From Rhodopirellula sp. (GTDB taxonomy: Bacteria > Planctomycetota > Planctomycetia > Pirellulales > Pirellulaceae), in the NCBI GenBank assembly GCA_003513555.1, contig DOPG01000072.1:1-7757 (forward strand): 7,757 nucleotides of DNA, read 5' to 3'. Position numbers and translations under genes: made by a program. Of this stretch, positions 1 through 4,728 are shown piece after piece. The notes under the pieces are model-generated. The model searched no databases. It was not told the origin of the DNA and saw only the letters and a program-made list of their open reading frames with translations. The first letter of the stretch is position 1. Every line of letters begins with the position of its first letter.

Positions 1-473
1 ATTGCGGCGAGGCCTTGCCCAACAATCGGAACCGGTAAGCCGACAATGGCACCAAGCATGGCGCCTGCCATGGAGCCAATCATCGCAAGCAGTGTCGCTT
101 TTCGGCTGGCTCCTGCTTTTTGAGCACCCATGGCCGCTGCAACGAATTCGAAGCCCTCACCAAGCAGAGCAAAGCAAAGTGCCGCAACCACGGGGGTGTA
201 ACCCATGGAGGCATTGCCGGTTTCAGGACCGACAAATGCATAGACGAGCAGGATCAAGACTGCGGCCCAGTTTCCTGGCAAGGCAATCAGGTTTCCTGCC
301 CAGGCGATCATGCACAGCAAGACCACCGTGATCGCTAGCAGCACAGTGCCTGTTGGCTCCAGCCACGCTGTCCATGCATTGGATTCGGCAAGAAGTGGAG
401 ACACAAACGCTGAGAGTGACATATTTGCCATTTCCAGATTAGCGGAGCTTGTCATTGGGATTTCAAAAATCAT
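1..473 (-). CDS. DUF456 family small membrane protein, C-terminus cut by the window edge
   Basis: Reading the minus strand from the ATG at 471-473 gives 157 residues with no stop before the window edge. After a polar N-terminus of about 40 residues there is a hydrophobic segment (about 41-64). The family-like LPGNW motif follows at 65-69, then a second hydrophobic stretch (70-82) and a third (about 93-104). Next are LGEGFEFVAAAMGAQKAGAS (104-123) and a glycine-rich hydrophobic segment (128-157) of the small-residue, glycine-zipper type. The LPGNW and the LGE-FEF-GA-KAGAS block are what I know from DUF456 proteins, which are inner-membrane proteins of unknown function and about 160 residues long, so little should be missing. 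The start is uncertain: in-frame ATGs also begin at 455, 431 and 422 and none has a clear Shine-Dalgarno site. The gene is divergent from the HNH gene, and a perfect dyad lies 26 bp upstream at 499-516. Confidence 0.8.
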   Translation of the reverse strand, partial: MIFEIPMTSSANLEMANMSLSAFVSPLLAESNAWTAWLEPTGTVLLAITVVLLCMIAWAGNLIALPGNWAAVLILLVYAFVGPETGNASMGYTPVVAALCFALLGEGFEFVAAAMGAQKAGASRKATLLAMIGSMAGAMLGAIVGLPVPIVGQGLAA

Positions 474-498
474 GGAATATCCCGTTAAGGGTAGGTTA

Positions 499-516
499 AT
501 TCAGACCAGTCTGAAT
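499..516. promoter_or_regulatory. 18-bp dyad, operator-like
   Basis: ATTCAGAC, a 2-nt centre (CA), then GTCTGAAT: perfect 8-bp arms. The two-base spacer is too short for a comfortable full RNA hairpin, so a binding site for a dimeric repressor (for example TetR-like) is more likely than a terminator. It lies 26 bp upstream of the DUF456 start, where an operator would overlap a promoter. The regulator is unknown. Confidence 0.4.
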
Positions 517-652
517 CGGTTCGACAAGGGGTGAGGATCTGTGACTCGCTAGACTACAGCCTTCACAGACATTTTTCATGCTGCTCGGACGTTTTAGCGT
601 TGATGGGGTGAACCCCAAGAGGCCGTCGCATTGTCGACATGGGTGCCGCCAA

Positions 653-664
653 AGTGTTAACACT
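653..664. promoter_or_regulatory. 12-bp perfect palindrome AGTGTTAACACT
   Basis: A perfect, uninterrupted 12-bp palindrome in the middle of the divergent gap. A 10-bp palindrome (TTGGTACCAA, 691-700) follows 26 bp later. It could be a protein binding site for either gene; no regulator can be named from the sequence. Confidence 0.3.
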
Positions 665-799
665 ACTAACTCGTACGCGATTAAGTGATCTTGGTACCAA
701 AATTGGTCATTCGGAAACCTGTAAACTAGTTTGAGGGCAGCGAAGTCGTCCAGCAAGTCTGCGACGAAACGTACTGAGGCGGTTGAGGACTCTCCGTTT

Positions 800-814
800 T
801 TTACCACTGGTAAA
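800..814. promoter_or_regulatory. 15-bp dyad just upstream of the HNH start
   Basis: TTTACC, ACT, GGTAAA: perfect 6-bp arms ending 17 bp before the HNH ATG at 832. In the mRNA it would form a small 3-nt-loop hairpin directly upstream of the putative Shine-Dalgarno AGGGA (816-820). It could therefore affect translation, or serve as an operator in DNA. Confidence 0.3.
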
Positions 815-831
815 CAGGGATCAAAGCGACC

Positions 832-1437
832 ATGTCACAGAGTTTGCTAGAAACAAGTGTGCTTGTATTGAATCGTTTCTACATGACAACGCGGGTCATC
901 AATGTGCGCCGCGCTTTTACGCTACTTTACCGTGATTGCGCGGAAGTCATCGAGAATGAGAACGGTCAGTACGCAAGTTACGATTTTGCAAGTTGGTGCG
1001 AGTTGAGCCAGTTGACTTGTCTAGAAAAACACGAGGATCAGGATTACATCAGGGCGGTGAACTTCGAATTGAGGGTCCCACGCATCGTTCGCTTAACGCG
1101 ATTCGACAGAATGCCGGTTCAATCGGTTCGTTTCAGCCGTAAAAACTTGTTTGCCCGAGACGATCATACTTGCCAGTACTGTGGACAGAGTCAACCTGCG
1201 CACAAATTGAGTATGGACCATGTTGTACCCCGTTCGCATGGTGGTCCGACAACGTGGGAAAATATCGTTTGCTGCTGCCTTAAATGCAACAGTCGCAAAG
1301 GAGGGCGTACTCCCAAGGAAGCTCGAATGCAGTTGCTCTCTCGCCCTCGAAAGCCACGGGTGAGTCCCATCTTGGAGCAGTCGGCGGAAGATCCACGTTA
1401 TGCTTGCTGGAAAACATTCCTGCATGCTGCGGGCTAG
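832..1437 (+). CDS. HNH endonuclease-domain protein (201 aa)
   Basis: The C-terminal half carries a complete HNH/beta-beta-alpha-metal nuclease module with a structural zinc site. It shows CxxC at C114/C117, the core D129-H130 in LSMDHVVPRSHGG, N144 in the WENIV segment, CLKCN with C149/C152/N153, and K156 shortly after. Such modules bind a divalent metal and cut or nick DNA. The N-terminal half (about 8-92) is a conserved-looking extension (VLVLNRFYM, RVINVRRAF, YDFASW) that I associate with stand-alone HNH proteins common in planctomycetes and some other phyla; its role is unknown. The ATG at 832 is preceded by AGGGA at 816-820, a slightly long 11-nt spacing. There is no methylase, restriction partner, terminase or transposase beside it. 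A restriction, phage or homing role is therefore not supported, and a DNA repair or other housekeeping role is equally possible. Confidence 0.88.
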   Translation: MSQSLLETSVLVLNRFYMTTRVINVRRAFTLLYRDCAEVIENENGQYASYDFASWCELSQLTCLEKHEDQDYIRAVNFELRVPRIVRLTRFDRMPVQSVRFSRKNLFARDDHTCQYCGQSQPAHKLSMDHVVPRSHGGPTTWENIVCCCLKCNSRKGGRTPKEARMQLLSRPRKPRVSPILEQSAEDPRYACWKTFLHAAG

Positions 1438-1702
1438 ATATTAGCGGTACATCTTAGCGGGGTAACAAAACCGACAAGAGGTGAGTTTGTCCGCTGATGA
1501 TTGTGGCTCGAACCGTCGCAGTTTGGCTGCGAGAGAGCATGTGCTGAGGGCCTGAGTGAGATGGTCAGCCGGAAGCTTATCTACTTCTACCACCTACGTT
1601 TGAGCATCATTATCTTGACGCCAATTGCACCAAGTGCAACTAACGTCATCACGGCACCAGAATCTGCTCCCGGAAATTTGAGGCTGTTGAAGGTTGTGGG
1701 GC

Positions 1703-1733
1703 AGTAAGAAGTGAAAGTGTCCTTTCTCTTACT
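1703..1733. repeat. Bulged 12-bp hairpin
   Basis: Left arm AGTAAGA (1703-1709), bulge AGT (1710-1712), second left arm GAAAG (1713-1717), loop TGTC (1718-1721). The right side is CTTTC followed directly by TCTTACT (1722-1733). All 12 pairs match. There is no T-run after it on the plus strand. It may be a processing or protective 3' structure, a terminator, or a scattered repeat element. Confidence 0.45.
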
Positions 1734-1792
1734 TCATGCTCAAGCTGTAGCCGAGGTTGCTCTGAAATGAGCAAACTCATATCTGCGGCGCA

Positions 1793-1812
1793 GCCGCGGA
1801 CGTTTCCGCGGC
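1793..1812. terminator. GC-rich stem-loop between convergent genes
   Basis: GCCGCGGA (1793-1800), loop CGTT, TCCGCGGC (1805-1812): a perfect 8-bp stem with 7 G-C pairs. It is 68 nt past the ferredoxin stop and 356 nt past the HNH stop, between convergent genes, which fits a bidirectional terminator. It lacks the T-tract of an intrinsic terminator on both strands, so a 3'-end stabilising hairpin is the alternative. Confidence 0.4.
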
Positions 1813-1879
1813 CGATGATGATTAGCCTACAGGGTCCTGAGACTCAGCTTTTGCGTTGAGGCAAGGGGCGATGACCGAA

Positions 1880-2164
1880 TCAGTCGTCCGCCAGCGGCTC
1901 TTTTTTCTCTGTCAGGACATCGCACTCACCTGACTCAGACTTTTCGGCGTTCAGCTCGAGATAACTCTTCCATTCTTCTGGAAGGTTGTCTTCATGGAAA
2001 ATTGCTTCCACTGGGCATTCAGGAACACAGGCTTCGCAGTCAATGCACTCTTCTGGGTGGATATAGAGCATTTGATCGCCTTCGTAGAAGCATTCCACGG
2101 GGCATACGACCACGCAATCGGTGTATTTGCATCCTGAGCAGGGCTCAGCTACGACGTGAGTCAT
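1880..2164 (-). CDS. fdxA: Seven-iron ferredoxin, FdxA type
   Basis: The 94-residue product carries the full cysteine pattern of the Azotobacter-type [3Fe-4S][4Fe-4S] ferredoxins: C9, C12, C17, C21 (PCSGCKYTDC then VCPVECFYEG), C25, and C40, C43, C46, C50 (CIDCEACVPECPVEAI). In this family C9, C17 and C50 hold the 3Fe cluster and C21, C40, C43 and C46 hold the 4Fe cluster. These are low-potential soluble electron carriers in the cytoplasm. The C-terminal part (LNAEKSES, then EKKEPLADD) follows the family but stops about 12 residues short of the Azotobacter protein. The ATG at 2162-2164 has AAAGG (complement of 2173-2177) 8 nt upstream, which fixes the start. No redox partner gene is adjacent, so its electron donor and acceptor cannot be told here. 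Confidence 0.95.
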   Translation of the reverse strand: MTHVVAEPCSGCKYTDCVVVCPVECFYEGDQMLYIHPEECIDCEACVPECPVEAIFHEDNLPEEWKSYLELNAEKSESGECDVLTEKKEPLADD

Positions 2165-2172
2165 GAATCAGA

Positions 2173-2177
2173 CCTTT
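2173..2177 (-). promoter_or_regulatory. Shine-Dalgarno AAAGG of the ferredoxin gene
   Basis: The minus strand reads AAAGG, then 8 nt, then the ATG at 2164. This is one of the clearer ribosome binding sites in the window and supports the chosen start. Confidence 0.65.
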
Positions 2178-2455
2178 CTTAGCTATTCAAATCTGGCGAA
2201 CGGACACCGATCGTCGATCTGACCGGCGAACCTCGATAAATATATCGTCTGGGGAAGCATAGGACTCTACCTCAAACCGCCCAATGTGACGAGTTGGCCT
2301 GATTCTCGCGAATGTGCGGGTTACTTCGCCAGCCCGATTTTCAGAATCAGCCAGCTTGGGCCTAAAAATCGACGACTTATGCTGAGAAGCATATTTTGTC
2401 ACTATTCAGTGCTGTGCCCCAATTCCCCCCAAGAACAATATTTGAGAGCTTAGCC

Positions 2456-3652
2456 GTGACGGTTTCTGAGCAGCCAATCCCGCTTCGGCTTAAGCCCACG
2501 CGGCAATTTCCTTTTTTGGCACGTCATCCATGGGTGCATGCTCATGCTTTGGCCGAGGACGGTCGTGATCTGGACTGCGGCCAAGTCATTGATTTGCTTG
2601 ATCATGACGGCAACTGGATCGCACGTGGCATCTTGAATCCTGCTAGTCGATTAAGAATCAGATTGTACGTGTTTGATTCAGCGATTCCGATCGACGAGAC
2701 GTTATGGCGGAATCGAATTGATGCTGCGGTTCGTCGTCGACGTGTCTTGGATCCGTTGGATGAGCAGGCTGCCGAGAGGCTTGTGTTTAGCGAATCGGAC
2801 CTCATGAGCGGCCTGATTGTTGACCGATATGCCGATTGTCTTGGGGTGCAGTTCACATCAGGAGCATTGTTGAGGTGGAGGGAATCGATCCTCGATTATT
2901 TACAGCACAGTCTTGAGGTGCGCTCGGTTGTCGCCCGTATCGATCCTCGAACAGCGAAGCATGAGGGTGTCGATCAGGTGGAAACTTGTTTGGGCGAATC
3001 GCTTTCATCTCCGGTCATGTACCGACAAAATGAGTTGGATTTGGTGGTCGACTTGCAGAGTGGCCAAAAGACGGGCGGTTTTTTGGACCAGAGGTGCAAT
3101 CATCTAGCTGTGGCTCGCTATCTACGAGGCCGCAGCGTGTTGGATGTTTGTTGCTACACCGGTGGTTTTGGGCTAGTTGCGGCCCAACAGGGAGCTGCCG
3201 AGGTTTTGGGGATCGATTCCAGCCAACTCGCTCTGGAGGCAGCCACGGCAGCAGCTGAGCGAAACGGATTGAGTTCGATCTGTTTTGAGAAGGGAGACTG
3301 CTTTGATTCGCTGAAGAAGTTTGCCCAAGAGGGGCGGGCATTTGAGGCCGTGATCTTAGATCCGCCTCGATTTGCTGGCTCGCGCCATCAAATCGACAGC
3401 GCTTTGAGGGCTTATGGGCGGTTGAACTCGCTCGCTTTAGATCTGCTCGCCCCAGGAGGTATCCTCGTGACCTGCAGTTGCTCCGGTCGTGTTTCGAGGG
3501 CCGATTTCCTCAATATGCTATTGGATGTAGGCCGAAGACGGCGTCGAGACATGGTTGTGATGGAAAATCGGGGACCCTCCCCAGACCACCCTGTCGCCAT
3601 TTCATGCCCCGAAAGTGATTATCTTAAGTGTTTGATTGCGGAAATTCGCTAA
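2456..3652 (+). CDS. rlmI: RlmI-type 23S rRNA (cytosine-5) methyltransferase
   Basis: From the GTG at 2456 the product has 398 residues, close to E. coli RlmI (396), which makes m5C1962 in 23S rRNA using S-adenosylmethionine. Domain order matches. An N-terminal PUA domain (about 8-80) contains LARHPWV and DGNWIARGILNPASRLRIR. A central segment follows (FSESDLMSGLIVDRY). The Rossmann methyltransferase carries QKTGGFLDQR (204-213), motif I VLDVCCYTGGFGL (228-240), GIDSS (252-256), motif IV DPPRF (302-306) and the CSCSG cysteine motif (340-344). The tail DHPV then PESDYLKC also matches the family. No ATG lies near the front, so the start must be GTG or TTG. GTG 2456 has GAGAG upstream and gives the family length. 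TTG 2396 and GTG 2414 would add up to 20 residues without homology. It is an independent cytosolic gene, divergent from fdxA. Its exact target base is inferred from the family. Confidence 0.92.
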   Translation: MTVSEQPIPLRLKPTRQFPFLARHPWVHAHALAEDGRDLDCGQVIDLLDHDGNWIARGILNPASRLRIRLYVFDSAIPIDETLWRNRIDAAVRRRRVLDPLDEQAAERLVFSESDLMSGLIVDRYADCLGVQFTSGALLRWRESILDYLQHSLEVRSVVARIDPRTAKHEGVDQVETCLGESLSSPVMYRQNELDLVVDLQSGQKTGGFLDQRCNHLAVARYLRGRSVLDVCCYTGGFGLVAAQQGAAEVLGIDSSQLALEAATAAAERNGLSSICFEKGDCFDSLKKFAQEGRAFEAVILDPPRFAGSRHQIDSALRAYGRLNSLALDLLAPGGILVTCSCSGRVSRADFLNMLLDVGRRRRRDMVVMENRGPSPDHPVAISCPESDYLKCLIAEIR

Positions 3653-3678
3653 ATACCCGCTTTTTCGAGGGTATAATT
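3653..3678 (+). terminator. Possible weak terminator after the methyltransferase gene
   Basis: ATACCC (3653-3658) pairs with GGGTAT (3669-3674) around a 10-nt T-rich loop, directly after the stop codon and followed by AATT. The stem is short and the T-run sits in the loop, so it is at best a weak terminator. The right arm also contains a TATAAT (3672-3677). Confidence 0.3.
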
Positions 3679-3702
3679 CAGTACGCATTCAAAATTGCAC
3701 GA

Positions 3703-3731
3703 ATGACTAGTGTCAGGAACGTGATTATAAT
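3703..3731 (+). promoter_or_regulatory. Candidate sigma-70 promoter of the FHA gene
   Basis: A perfect TATAAT (3726-3731) has ATGACT (3703-3708, four matches to TTGACA) exactly 17 bp upstream. Transcription would begin near 3738, about 48 nt before the FHA start. This is the best promoter-like sequence in the window and suggests that the FHA gene, and perhaps the kinase gene after it, is transcribed separately from the methyltransferase. Confidence 0.45.
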
Positions 3732-3785
3732 GGCGGGCACTCTTATCTAGCCTCGTCGAAGACTTTCCCACCTGTGGAGTGCCCT

Positions 3786-4451
3786 ATGTCGGGCGTAACG
3801 CTGAAAATCCTTCACGGAGCCGACCGCGGCAAGATCTACGAAGATCTTGCTCCGCCCTTAACCATTGGGCGAGAGGAAGGCAACGAGATTCAACTCAACG
3901 ATGAACGTGTCAGTCGTTGTCACTTTAAAGTGCAGCGCGACAACGATCGTCTTGTTCTAACTGATCTCGACAGTACCAACGGGACCAAGGTCAATGGTGT
4001 TGAGTGCCAACTGAAAATATTGCGTCATGGTGACCTGATTTCGGTTGGGCGAAGCTTGATGTTGGTGGGATCGGAAACTCAGATTGCGGCACGACTTGCA
4101 GCGATGGGGAATGAGAATCCAACCGTCAGCCGGGATGAACAACAGAGCGAGGGATCGATTGCTTTGAACCTCGGAGCTGAGCCCAATTCACCGCATCCTG
4201 CGGAGATCATTCAGGTACAGGAGGTGCCGGATATTCCTGCAGACTTATCACCAGGGCAAAAAGCACAACTTTGTGAGATCCTCGATTTTCTTCAGTCTCG
4301 GCTGAAGCGTCTCATCGAAGCGGCCCGAACCGATGAGAACAGTCAGGAGGTCGTCTTGAAGATGGCGTCTTGGCAGCGAATGCTGGACACGCAGTCCAAG
4401 CTGGCCAACATGGCTCGCCAAATCGCAGACCCCGATTGGCCAGACTCATAG
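3786..4451 (+). CDS. FHA-domain phosphothreonine-binding protein (221 aa)
   Basis: An N-terminal forkhead-associated domain (about 4-95) has all the usual phosphopeptide-binding residues: IGRE with R29, RVSRCHF with S43 and H46, DLDSTNGT with N65-G66-T67, and N70 in KVNG. FHA domains bind phosphothreonine peptides made by Ser/Thr kinases. The rest (about 96-221) has no known domain. It begins with an acidic, polar linker (about 105-155) and ends with a probable helical region (about 158-214) that may mediate dimer or partner contacts. There is no signal peptide or membrane segment, so it is cytosolic. The ATG at 3786 has GGAG at 3776-3779 with 6-nt spacing; a GTG at 3774 in the same frame overlaps that site and is less likely. 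The next gene on the same strand is an H-NOX/Ser-Thr kinase fusion 277 bp downstream, its natural functional partner by family logic. Confidence 0.92.
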   Translation: MSGVTLKILHGADRGKIYEDLAPPLTIGREEGNEIQLNDERVSRCHFKVQRDNDRLVLTDLDSTNGTKVNGVECQLKILRHGDLISVGRSLMLVGSETQIAARLAAMGNENPTVSRDEQQSEGSIALNLGAEPNSPHPAEIIQVQEVPDIPADLSPGQKAQLCEILDFLQSRLKRLIEAARTDENSQEVVLKMASWQRMLDTQSKLANMARQIADPDWPDS

Positions 4452-4514
4452 GCAGTTGCTGTTCTCCAGTCACAGCGTCGATGAAACAGCGGTTGATTGT
4501 CGAGAGGTATAAGG

Positions 4515-4530
4515 ACGATTCAAGAATCGT
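4515..4530. promoter_or_regulatory. 16-bp dyad between the FHA and kinase genes
   Basis: ACGATTC, AA, GAATCGT: perfect 7-bp arms with a 2-nt centre, in the 277-bp gap before the H-NOX kinase. TATAAG (4508-4513) lies just upstream and could be a -10 element, although no good -35 accompanies it. If so, the dyad would cover the start site like an operator. The rest of the gap shows no gene or clear terminator. Confidence 0.35.
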
Positions 4531-4728
4531 GAGCGGCATCCGTTTCTTGTTGTTGCGAGTTGAGAAAATAAATGCCGTATCGCCTGTACGTTCCTTCCAC
4601 CTTGAATGGTGTCGAGACGTGCACTTCACTCCTCAGTGGTCCTGGGGTCTAAGCCAACTTTACTCGATTCTCAAGAAAGAAGTTCTTCCAATAGCTCGTG
4701 AGCGGCCGTTGGATGGCACCCGCCCGCT

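Larger units (their letters stand above)
474..831. other. Divergent intergenic region with several palindromes
   Basis: This gap lies between the divergent DUF456 and HNH genes, so it should hold promoters for both. I found no convincing -35/-10 pair. It contains several perfect inverted repeats: 499-516, 604-617 (TGGGG/CCCCA around TGAA), 653-664, 691-700 and 800-814. An open frame on the minus strand (496-807) has no recognisable motif and I do not regard it as a gene. Confidence 0.5.
1438..1879. other. Convergent intergenic region, no clear gene
   Basis: 442 bp lie between the ends of the HNH gene and the ferredoxin gene. I see no convincing gene. It holds a direct repeat TTAGCGG (1441-1447 and 1454-1460), a small stem at 1516-1532 (TCGCAG/CTGCGA), an inverted repeat TTGCAC-CAA-GTGCAA (1625-1639), a bulged hairpin (1703-1733) and a GC-rich hairpin (1793-1812). 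A 48-codon open stretch on the minus strand (1590-1733) ends in a hydrophobic segment followed by KRRW and a stop, but has no good start. Confidence 0.5.

Noticed and set aside
496..807. 103-codon minus-strand open frame in the divergent gap
   Set aside because: No recognisable motif, no Shine-Dalgarno site, and it runs through several palindromes that look regulatory. It is likely a chance frame.
832..1437. HNH gene as part of a phage defence or restriction island
   Set aside because: No methyltransferase for DNA, specificity protein, ATPase or mobile element gene is nearby. The only methyltransferase in the window is of the rRNA type.
1501..1707. 68-codon plus-strand frame after the HNH gene
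   Set aside because: It begins with TTG, has no ribosome site and no family resemblance, and crosses inverted repeats.
2234..2247. CGATA-AATA-TATCG inverted repeat with a TATATT as a ferredoxin promoter
   Set aside because: No matching -35 element at a workable spacing, and the arms are only 5 bp.
2187..2402. 71-codon minus-strand frame upstream of the ferredoxin gene
   Set aside because: It starts with GTG without a ribosome site, has Arg/Ser-rich composition with no motif, and fills the gap where the ferredoxin and methyltransferase promoters must lie. It cannot be excluded, but is not supported.
2396..2455. Longer N-terminus for the methyltransferase from TTG 2396 or GTG 2414
   Set aside because: The extra residues do not match the RlmI family, and neither start has a ribosome site. 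GTG 2456 gives the family length.
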